The position numbers were made by a program, and so were the translations under genes. Shown here piece after piece: positions 32,658 to 38,181 of a stretch of DNA of 38,181 nt (positions within the stretch are counted from its first letter, which is position 1; every line of letters begins with the position of its first letter). This DNA is from Candidatus Campbelliibacteriota bacterium (GTDB taxonomy: Bacteria > Patescibacteriota > Minisyncoccia > Phycocordibacterales > CSBR16-193): positions 1-38,181 of the forward strand of contig SLDR01000007.1 of assembly GCA_007125155.1 (NCBI GenBank), read 5' to 3'. The notes beneath the pieces were generated by a model. It was not told where the DNA came from, made no database searches, and was given only the letters and a program-made list of their open reading frames with translations.

Positions 32658-33226
32658 GTTTTCAAAAATTGTTTTACTTCTTCAAGTGTTCTTATGCCTC
32701 CATTAAGAACTGCTTCATAAATCTGCTGGCTTGAAATATCAAGGACATGGTCATTTCGCTCTTTCTTCAGATTAAGAATAACTAAACGTTCTTCCTCAGA
32801 AAACTTTCTTTTCCCGATATCCAAAAAATCACTTTGTCTTTTCCGAAACTCTTCTTCGCTCATAAACCAAATATCTACTTTCCATTTTTCTCCATCAAGT
32901 CTTTGTTTTAATCCCATATAGTGTCCATTTGGAAACTCATTACCTTTTCGATCATCATCCCAGTCGCCTTTGATGAAATAACTCCTAAATTTACTTTTTA
33001 AATACAGTTCCTTTAAGATTTCTAGGACTTCCTCTGCAGAATACGGATCTTGTCGTATAACCGTAACATCAATATCACCACTGAGCATTACATTACCTGA
33101 ATATGCTCCGGATGTTTGCACATCTCCAAACTTTTTCAGATCTTCTAAAAGACCTGTTTGGCTTAACAGAATATCTGCTTTTTTCTTGAAATCATTGCTT
33201 ATTTCTAATAGGTTTGCTGTTTTCAT
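32654..33226 (-). CDS. Predicted nucleotidyltransferase-fold protein
   Basis: The 190-residue protein shows a minimal nucleotidyltransferase core: GAYSGNVMLSGDIDVTVI with Asp51 and Asp53 as the metal pair, and a third Asp118 in KWKVDIWFM. The classical Gly-Ser pair of pol-beta-like enzymes is modified (GAYS), so the activity could be changed. The protein may modify another protein, a small molecule or RNA. It overlaps the DUF2268 gene by four bases (ATGA-type coupling) and lies 6 bases after the GrpB gene. An antitoxin- or resistance-type role is possible but not shown. Confidence 0.68.
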   Translation of the reverse strand: MKTANLLEISNDFKKKADILLSQTGLLEDLKKFGDVQTSGAYSGNVMLSGDIDVTVIRQDPYSAEEVLEILKELYLKSKFRSYFIKGDWDDDRKGNEFPNGHYMGLKQRLDGEKWKVDIWFMSEEEFRKRQSDFLDIGKRKFSEEERLVILNLKKERNDHVLDISSQQIYEAVLNGGIRTLEEVKQFLKT

Positions 33227-33232
33227 TTAAAC

Positions 33233-33769
33233 TTAGTTATCATTATACTTTTGTCCCTCTTTCCAGCCAGCCAACTTTAGAACTTTATAGACAAATTCTG
33301 TCTTACCACTTATATACTCATCACTTCCTGAGGGGTCTTGTTGTAACAAATCTTTCTTTAGTTTGTCATATTCATCTCTCAAGTCTGGATGATTTCTTAA
33401 ATAATCCCTAAACGATATTTGTCTTGGCCAAAAGCCACCTTGGTTTTTATAAGCAATAGATAGGTGAAAATTATCTTCTCCATATTTTCGGAGAAAGTGT
33501 CTTTCAGTACCAATACCATTTGGATCATAGGAGTAACCAATCTTTTCTAAATCATTAATAAATGACTCCGCGTCATCAATATGTTCAATCAAAACTGCAA
33601 TATCAATGATTGGCTTTGAGGAAAGTCCAGGTATTGAAGTACTGCCAATATGTTCAATTTCAAGAGCTTTGTCTCCAAAGATAGGTTGGAGTTTTTGTTT
33701 CTCTAATTCAAACTTTTCAGGCCATTCTTTTTGATACGGTACTATTTTTGTATGAGAAATGTTATTCAT
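33233..33769 (-). CDS. GrpB/UPF0157 family nucleotidyltransferase-like protein
   Basis: The protein matches the GrpB family: VPYQKEWPEKFELEKQKL, IEHIGSTSIPGLSSKPIIDI (the family signature), HFLRKYGEDNFHLSIAY, and RDYLRNHPDLRDEY. GrpB has a nucleotidyltransferase-like fold, and its reaction is not firmly known. An upstream frame to 33862 exists, but ATG 33769 (MNNISHTKIVPY) is chosen because it fits family length and overlaps the Nudix gene stop by eight bases, suggesting coupling. Confidence 0.88.
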   Translation of the reverse strand: MNNISHTKIVPYQKEWPEKFELEKQKLQPIFGDKALEIEHIGSTSIPGLSSKPIIDIAVLIEHIDDAESFINDLEKIGYSYDPNGIGTERHFLRKYGEDNFHLSIAYKNQGGFWPRQISFRDYLRNHPDLRDEYDKLKKDLLQQDPSGSDEYISGKTEFVYKVLKLAGWKEGQKYNDN

Positions 33770-34259
33770 TTTTATATATATTATGCATATCCAATGCCCG
33801 CTCCATAATACGATCTCCGATTTCTTTCCAGTCAAAGTACTGTTTGTACTCACTCGGATCAATCAGTTTTATTGCTGTAATTTCTCCATCTGGGTCGGAA
33901 ATAAAATCACCAACTGGTTCAACAACACAGAAAGATCGTGTCTGTCTTACAATTCTTTTGTGTTCGTATATATCCTGATAACCAATGAGCTTCTGGTCCA
34001 GTACCTTCATATTCGTTTCCTCAAGTACTTCTCGCACGGTGGCCTCCTCATAGCTTTCTCCTTCCTCAATACCACCGCCCGGTGGCGTCCAGTATCCCTT
34101 TGCTTCGGCATACACCAGAACCATTTTGTCACCATAAAAACAGTATCCGTGGACACCTTGTAGCACTTTCCCGTCGATGTCTTTGAGTGGATCGTCTTCG
34201 CGATAGACGACATCAAAAACTTCTCCGTCCCTATTTGTAAGTGTTGATTTAATTTCCAT
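33762..34259 (-). CDS. Nudix hydrolase (accessory block)
   Basis: The 165-residue protein has a Nudix box (about 65-87): GGGIEEGESYEEAT followed by REVLEETNM, with Asn in place of the usual final Gly. Strands before the box (VHGYCFYGDKMVLVYAEAKG) and a GYWTPPGGG lead are typical of small Nudix enzymes acting on nucleotide derivatives or modified nucleotides. It overlaps the GrpB gene by eight bases and lies six bases after the kinase gene, in the same cassette. The substrate is not predictable. Confidence 0.88.
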   Translation of the reverse strand: MEIKSTLTNRDGEVFDVVYREDDPLKDIDGKVLQGVHGYCFYGDKMVLVYAEAKGYWTPPGGGIEEGESYEEATVREVLEETNMKVLDQKLIGYQDIYEHKRIVRQTRSFCVVEPVGDFISDPDGEITAIKLIDPSEYKQYFDWKEIGDRIMERALDMHNIYKNE

Positions 34260-34265
34260 AAAAAA

Positions 34266-34904
34266 TTAAACCTCAAACACCAGATCAGCCCGCTCCTTTG
34301 GATTATATTTCTCTACGTAATTCAAGTACGCCGTTTTGTAGTACTGGAACCAGTTGTCGGGATGATCGTCAGGTAAATAATCCTCACCAAATCGCTCTTG
34401 TTCTCTGGCGCGGCGCCTTTCGTCAGCTTTCTCAAAATCGGCGTCAAGATAGATCTTTTTGTCGATCATCTGTGACTCTTCGTGCTCGGGATGAAAGAGA
34501 AAAATGCCGTCCAGTACAAGGACTTGTTTTGTGAGATCAAATGTCTGCGGCGAGATAAGGTCGTTCGCATCAAAATCATACAGCTTCATGTTAATTGATT
34601 GTTTCCCTTCCTTAAATGCAGTGATAAGTTCCATCAGATCATCATACCGATACCATTCATACTCAAACACTTCCGACTTATTTTCAGCATCTTCGATCAT
34701 CTTTTGCCGCTCTCTCCAGTGTTTAATAAAGTCATCGAGGTGGACCGGAAGCACATCCGGATCATACTTTGCCACAAAGCTTCCGATGGTCGTCTTGCCT
34801 GACCCGGCGTAACCATCAATGCCCACAACTAACTTAGCATGGTTGTGTTTCCATACTTGCAAATGCTCTACTATTTTCTTAGCGACTTGTTTTGATGTAT
34901 CCAT
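34266..34904 (-). CDS. P-loop kinase of the uridine kinase-like superfamily
   Basis: The 212-residue protein has a Walker A loop GIDGYAGSGKTT (about 29-40), a lid-like region rich in Arg (DERRRAREQERFGEDYL) and QVLVLDGIFLFHPE, where uridine and pantothenate kinases have the strand before the substrate site. It probably phosphorylates a nucleoside, sugar or similar small molecule. It is the first gene of the five-gene cassette (kinase, Nudix, GrpB, nucleotidyltransferase, protease) and starts just after the ABC-F terminator. Confidence 0.8.
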   Translation of the reverse strand: MDTSKQVAKKIVEHLQVWKHNHAKLVVGIDGYAGSGKTTIGSFVAKYDPDVLPVHLDDFIKHWRERQKMIEDAENKSEVFEYEWYRYDDLMELITAFKEGKQSINMKLYDFDANDLISPQTFDLTKQVLVLDGIFLFHPEHEESQMIDKKIYLDADFEKADERRRAREQERFGEDYLPDDHPDNWFQYYKTAYLNYVEKYNPKERADLVFEV

Positions 34905-34910
34905 ATTTAT

Positions 34911-34945
34911 AAAAAGGACCCGAGAAGCCTTCGCTTTTCGGGTCC
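34911..34945 (-). terminator. Terminator of the ABC-F gene
   Basis: GGACCCGA (34916-34923) and TCGGGTCC (34938-34945) form the stem, with further pairing inside. On the minus strand it ends in TTTTTATAAAT. It separates the ABC-F gene from the kinase cassette. Confidence 0.82.
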
Positions 34946-34956
34946 AAGGCTGCTGT

Positions 34957-36633
34957 TCACAGCGCTTTGATGAGTTGCTGAGCTCGATCCTCTGCCTCCT
35001 TCACGTATGTGGTGTAATCTGGAATCCGTGTTAAGGATCTATCAGATAGGAGATAGAAGGTGTCGAGTCCAGCCTTCTCGATAAAGTACCGGTCATGCGA
35101 GACAAGTAACACCGTCCCGCTGTAACCCTGAAGTGTTTCTTCAAGCGCTTCAAGCGCCTGAAGATCGAGATGGTTGGTGGGTTCATCCAAGATGAGCATG
35201 TTCACAGATTGGGCCGAGAACAACGCCAAAAGAAGACGTGCTCTTCCACCCGGACTTAACGTCCCGATGTGATGCTTGGCTTGTCTCTGGTCGAACCCAA
35301 ACTTAGCCAGTTTGGCATAAGACATCTCCTGACTTAAACCCGCTCTTTCCTTGAGAAAGTCTAACAAGGTTTTATCTCTTGGAAGTGTCTCATGTTCCTG
35401 CATCATGTTTCCAAACCTGACTCCAGAGCCGATCTCGACAGATCCAGCGAGAGGTTCTAACTGGCCTGTAATCGTCTTGAGAATCGTTGATTTTCCTGAT
35501 CCGTTTAGACCGAGAATACCAACTCGGTTTTTGAACCGAATCTCAAGAGATAAGGGACCGACAGAGAATCCATCAGGGTATCCGGCCACGACATCGCTCA
35601 TGCGCACGTCGAGCGTTCCCGACACCACCTCGGCCTCAAGGGGTATTTCAAACGGATCGCGTTCGATGGGCTTCTCGACCTTTTCCATTTGATCGATTCG
35701 CTTCTCAATGGCTTTTGCCTTTTTGGCAGAGCCGGATGCGCGATCACGCTTGAACCCCCGAGCAAACTTGTCATTGTCACTGCCAACATAACCGGCTCCT
35801 TTTGAGGCCCTGGCTTTTTGGCTTCTGGCTTGCTCGGTTAGCCGAGAGATTTCTTCCTGTTGGAGACGGTGGGCCTCCTTTTGTTTGGCGATACGCTTCT
35901 CGACCATCTCAAGATAGTCACTGTAAGTGCCACCTGAGATGTTGAGGGTCCTTGTATTACGATCAATCTCAAAAATTTTCTTAACTACTCGGTCAAGAAA
36001 ACGTCTGTCATGAGAAATCGTGATACAAGCAGCTTCGGACTTTCGTAGAAAGTCTTCCAACCAAATGAGAGCCGGCAAATCAAGATTGTTTGTCGGCTCG
36101 TCGAGAAGCAGAAGATCGACTCCCTTGAGCAGGATGCCCGCAAGTACGATCTTACTCTTCTGCCCACTGCTTAGGTTCTGCAAATCATGCTGTAGGCTGA
36201 TGTCTTCAAGACCAAAGCCAGACAGCATAACATGCATACGATGCTCGAAAGCATACCCATTGAGTCGTTCATACTGCTCGTGCAACTCACCATACTCATG
36301 GAAGTTGGACTCATCGTCGAGATTTTCCGACAACTCATTGAGTCTTTGCTCAAGCCTATCTATGCCAACAACTCGTCTCAGGTATTCTCTGATCGGCTCT
36401 TTTTCCACAAGACTTGTATCTTGAGGCAAGTAGCCAATCTGCGCTGAGCTCGAGATGTTAACCTCACCGGAATCGGCCTCCTCTAAACCAGCGATGATTT
36501 TGAGGAGCGTCGTTTTTCCGACCCCGTTGTCGCCAACCAATGCCACCTTCTGTCCTCGTGTGAGAGAGAAGGAGACATCAGCTAACACAGTCATTGAACC
36601 GTAGCTCTTCTGAATGTGCTTTGCTTCTAACAT
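34957..36633 (-). CDS. ABC-F family ATPase (ribosome-acting)
   Basis: The 558-residue protein has two ABC domains with no membrane part: Walker A GDNGVGKTT and GLNGSGKST, signatures LSSGQKSKI and LSPGGRARL, and Walker B LLLLDEPTNNLDL and MLILDEPTNHLDL. The linker between them (about 235-320) is long, charged and helical, as in ABC-F proteins that reach into the ribosomal exit site. Such proteins either rescue stalled ribosomes or give resistance to ribosome-targeting drugs; the sequence does not decide which. GAAGGAG precedes the ATG. It is divergent from the 2OG oxygenase gene, with a shared promoter region. Confidence 0.92.
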   Translation of the reverse strand: MLEAKHIQKSYGSMTVLADVSFSLTRGQKVALVGDNGVGKTTLLKIIAGLEEADSGEVNISSSAQIGYLPQDTSLVEKEPIREYLRRVVGIDRLEQRLNELSENLDDESNFHEYGELHEQYERLNGYAFEHRMHVMLSGFGLEDISLQHDLQNLSSGQKSKIVLAGILLKGVDLLLLDEPTNNLDLPALIWLEDFLRKSEAACITISHDRRFLDRVVKKIFEIDRNTRTLNISGGTYSDYLEMVEKRIAKQKEAHRLQQEEISRLTEQARSQKARASKGAGYVGSDNDKFARGFKRDRASGSAKKAKAIEKRIDQMEKVEKPIERDPFEIPLEAEVVSGTLDVRMSDVVAGYPDGFSVGPLSLEIRFKNRVGILGLNGSGKSTILKTITGQLEPLAGSVEIGSGVRFGNMMQEHETLPRDKTLLDFLKERAGLSQEMSYAKLAKFGFDQRQAKHHIGTLSPGGRARLLLALFSAQSVNMLILDEPTNHLDLQALEALEETLQGYSGTVLLVSHDRYFIEKAGLDTFYLLSDRSLTRIPDYTTYVKEAEDRAQQLIKAL

Positions 36634-36696
36634 GGTGGTCTCCTTCTTGATTTCAGGGTTACTTTAGCACTATCAACGAACAAGTGCCTGACTGCC

Positions 36697-36725
36697 ACCA
36701 TAGCATAATATCTATTATCTGACAA
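36697..36725 (-). promoter_or_regulatory. Promoter of the ABC-F gene
   Basis: On the minus strand TTGTCA (36725-36720), a 17-base spacer and TATGGT (36702-36697) precede a leader of about 60 bases. Confidence 0.52.
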
Positions 36726-36731
36726 TAAATT

Positions 36732-36761
36732 TTGCATTTGTAAACTAAATATGTTTAAAAT
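36732..36761 (+). promoter_or_regulatory. Promoter of the 2OG oxygenase gene
   Basis: TTGCAT (36732-36737), an 18-base spacer and TAAAAT (36756-36761) lie back to back with the ABC-F promoter. The leader is about 45 bases and contains AAAGGAG. Confidence 0.5.
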
Positions 36762-36811
36762 ACTCATGAATGTACCTCAAAAACTAGCCAACATGAAAGG
36801 AGTTGAGCTAT

Positions 36812-37609
36812 ATGGCACCAAAAAACCTTGAGCTTACACGGGACCCTGAAAGCTTCTCTTCGGAGGACCTTTTGGCTCTATTCAGGGGTCAGGTGCTCTG
36901 CGTACGTATTCCGTCATTTTGTCCAGTGGAGGTATGTAGCGTGATGAGTGAACGGATTCAAAATCACCACACGCTTGCGTACTATCCTCACGCTCCGGAA
37001 ATCGGCAGAGTAATGAATGCCTTCTACGAAGGTAATTCAGACCCCACAAAAAGGGAGCAGTATTATCAGGGAGTCAGGCAAGCTACGTTTGAATTTCGAA
37101 ACTTTAGTTGGCCGTACCTTAATCCGATGGATCACCTCCGCCTTCTGCTCGAAGACGCATGGCCGGCAGGTGCTATCCGGGAGAACATTCACGGAAGGCC
37201 GATGGCCTTCGGGTTGGCCCAGCTTTTCAAAAAAGGAGCCTGTGCTTTGCCGCACCAAGACTTTCTTCGAATGGATGAGCCAGAAAATGAACGAGCCCAA
37301 ACATTGATCACGCAGGTGACGGCACTCGTGTACGTACAACCAGCAGAGCCGGGAGGAAATCTTCAGTTGTGGCGTGAACATTATAACCATGATGAGTTCA
37401 TGCTTCGAAAGAACCAAGACACCTACGGTCTCGATTACAACAAGATACCTCCCCCTGCGGTAGAGATCACCCCTCAAACAGGTGACCTGGTGTTGGCAGA
37501 TAGCACCAAAGCACACGCGGTTACCAAGGTAGAAGAAGGACTGCGCATTGCAGTCAACTGCTTTCTCGGTTTCCGTGGAATCCAGGAACCTCTCACATTC
37601 TGGAGCTGA
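36812..37609 (+). CDS. 2-oxoglutarate/Fe(II)-dependent oxygenase-like protein
   Basis: The 265-residue protein shows the iron triad of 2OG oxygenases: His148 and Asp150 in PHQDFLRMDE and His235 in TKAHAVTKVEEG, with Arg245 (GLRIAVNCFLGFRG) for binding 2-oxoglutarate. These enzymes hydroxylate or otherwise oxidise small molecules or proteins. HxD rather than HxG argues for hydroxylation over halogenation. An in-frame TTG at 36803 lies directly after the Shine-Dalgarno and is too close, so ATG 36812, nine bases after GGAG, is chosen. A strong terminator follows. Base composition is more balanced than in the neighbouring cassette, consistent with separate acquisition. Confidence 0.78.
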   Translation: MAPKNLELTRDPESFSSEDLLALFRGQVLCVRIPSFCPVEVCSVMSERIQNHHTLAYYPHAPEIGRVMNAFYEGNSDPTKREQYYQGVRQATFEFRNFSWPYLNPMDHLRLLLEDAWPAGAIRENIHGRPMAFGLAQLFKKGACALPHQDFLRMDEPENERAQTLITQVTALVYVQPAEPGGNLQLWREHYNHDEFMLRKNQDTYGLDYNKIPPPAVEITPQTGDLVLADSTKAHAVTKVEEGLRIAVNCFLGFRGIQEPLTFWS

Positions 37610-37616
37610 TGTACCT

Positions 37617-37652
37617 AAGGTGGATATGAATCGATCATATCCACCTTTTTTA
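37617..37652 (+). terminator. Terminator of the 2OG oxygenase gene
   Basis: AAGGTGGATATGA (37617-37629) and TCATATCCACCTT (37635-37647) form a 13-bp stem with a 5-base loop, followed by TTTT and A. Confidence 0.9.
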
Positions 37653-37713
37653 ATGACCTCCTTACCTGCAAAAAGGCTTCTCAACTGATATCAAGGCGAG
37701 ATCACCGGGAACA

Positions 37714-37746
37714 TAAAAACCACCGGAGTTAAAACCCCGGTGGTTA
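37714..37746 (-). terminator. Terminator of the mtnP remnant
   Basis: AACCACCGG (37718-37726) and CCGGTGGTT (37737-37745) form a 9-bp stem. On the minus strand it is followed by TTTATG. It lies just past the stop at 37748. Confidence 0.75.
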
Positions 37747-37747
37747 C

Positions 37748-38062
37748 TTACAAACAGTCTTCGTAGTATGCCTTCAACGTAACGGAAGCACACTCGCACG
37801 AAAGAACAGGCTCGACTTGCTCTATAAAAGCAAGCAAGACATCCTTTGTTTTCTGGATATTGCCCTTAAATACTTTAAGGACCTCATCCATGGAGCTTGG
37901 ATCAATGGTCAGATCCTCATGAAGACCCACGTCGTAATCGGTAATGGCAGCAATTGCCGCGTAACAGATTCCGAGTTCTCGCGCAAAATAGCATTCCGGA
38001 TATTGAGTCATGTTAACAATATCCCAACCATTTGCAGACAGCCATCGACTTTCTGCTGCTGT
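37748..38062 (-). pseudogene. mtnP: 3' remnant of S-methyl-5'-thioadenosine phosphorylase gene
   Basis: About 104 codons of the C-terminal part of an MTA/inosine-type phosphorylase remain. AESRWLSANGWDIVNMTQYP and CYFARELGICYAAIAAITDYDVG are diagnostic for the family, which splits methylthioadenosine into adenine and a sugar phosphate. Similarity begins at the Thr codon 38062-38060. Upstream of that the frame reads unrelated residues and meets a TAG at 38098-38096. The 5' part of the gene, including the phosphate-binding N-terminus, is missing. An insertion sequence begins at this point. The remnant keeps its own terminator. Confidence 0.82.
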
Positions 38063-38181
38063 TGGAAGGTACCCCTCCTTTAAGACACAAATTCTCTAGT
38101 TATTAAGTTAATATAGAGATGTATGACAAAGTCCCACAAGGTCTCCTTAGATGTGAAGGAGCAAATACTAAATCGCATCAA
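38063..38181 (+). mobile_element. Left end of an insertion sequence (partial, probably IS3-like)
   Basis: At 38063 the mtnP similarity stops and the sequence TGGAAGGTACCCCTCC begins, which looks like an IS3-type terminal repeat starting with TG. About 60 bases later a transposase-like open frame starts. The right end is beyond the window, so the repeat and target duplication cannot be checked. Confidence 0.6.
38123..38181 (+). CDS. Transposase N-terminal fragment (OrfA-like)
   Basis: The frame MTKSHKVSLDVKEQILNRI runs off the right edge. This is the usual start of IS3-family OrfA and related helix-turn-helix transposases, which open with a Lys-rich segment and a first helix of the form VKEQIL. 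Only 19 full codons are visible, so the family is probable rather than proven. Confidence 0.6.
   Translation, partial: MTKSHKVSLDVKEQILNRI

Noticed and set aside
36627-36701. 24-codon upstream frame overlapping the ABC-F start
   Set aside because: Its ATG lies inside the predicted -10 box of the ABC-F promoter and would not be in the message. It has no Shine-Dalgarno.
1-38181. tRNA, rRNA or CRISPR features
   Set aside because: No cloverleaf-like arm pattern, rRNA signature or regularly spaced repeat was seen by eye on either strand. A covariance-model scan would be decisive.

Overview
The window looks like a chromosome segment of a small-genome bacterium, most likely a member of the Candidate Phyla Radiation (Patescibacteria). 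This is inferred from several traits. There are many single-copy envelope proteins held by one N-terminal membrane anchor and almost no biosynthetic genes. UMP kinase lies outside the usual tsf/frr neighbourhood. Several starts seem to lack a leader, with a -10 box only 8 to 9 bases before the ATG. TGA acts as a stop. No rRNA, tRNA or CRISPR array was seen.

Bases 1-11,800: after a C-terminal gene fragment and its terminator come genes almost all on the minus strand. They are a sugar-nucleotidyltransferase, a four-gene MacA/MacB-like exporter operon (adaptor, ATPase, two paralogous permeases), a DUF2914 membrane protein, a Nudix hydrolase, an HPP-domain protein with a voltage-sensor-like tail, a VanY-type D,D-carboxypeptidase, an anchored thermonuclease and a DUF975-like membrane protein.

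Bases 11,900-21,400: a charged two-repeat protein, an NlpC/P60-like protein, yvcK divergent from pyrH, an Smr-domain protein, a hypothetical protein, tandem M14-like peptidases (one with its catalytic residues replaced), a gamma-glutamyltransferase-like enzyme, a secreted cyclophilin and a phosphoribosyltransferase-like protein.

Bases 21,500-31,800: a CopB-type copper ATPase, a PQQ-type sugar dehydrogenase fused to a cupredoxin, tyrS, a 48-residue DUF1328 membrane protein, a small secreted protein, an ECF sigma factor overlapping a probable membrane anti-sigma gene, a PspC/LiaF-like envelope-stress protein and a GIY-YIG nuclease.

Bases 31,900-38,181: an accessory block of different texture. 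It holds a tightly packed DUF2268 protease / nucleotidyltransferase / GrpB / Nudix / P-loop kinase cassette, an ABC-F ATPase divergent from a 2OG-Fe(II) oxygenase, and an mtnP remnant cut by an insertion sequence that runs off the right edge. A repeat cluster at 31,940-32,014 marks the left border of this block.

The main theme is the cell surface: export, peptidoglycan trimming, extracellular peptide and glutamyl chemistry, copper handling and envelope-stress sensing. The most unusual items are the active/inactive M14 peptidase pair, the adaptor with a domain inserted at its hairpin tip, the HPP-voltage-sensor fusion, the copper dehydrogenase locus and the overlapping accessory cassette.
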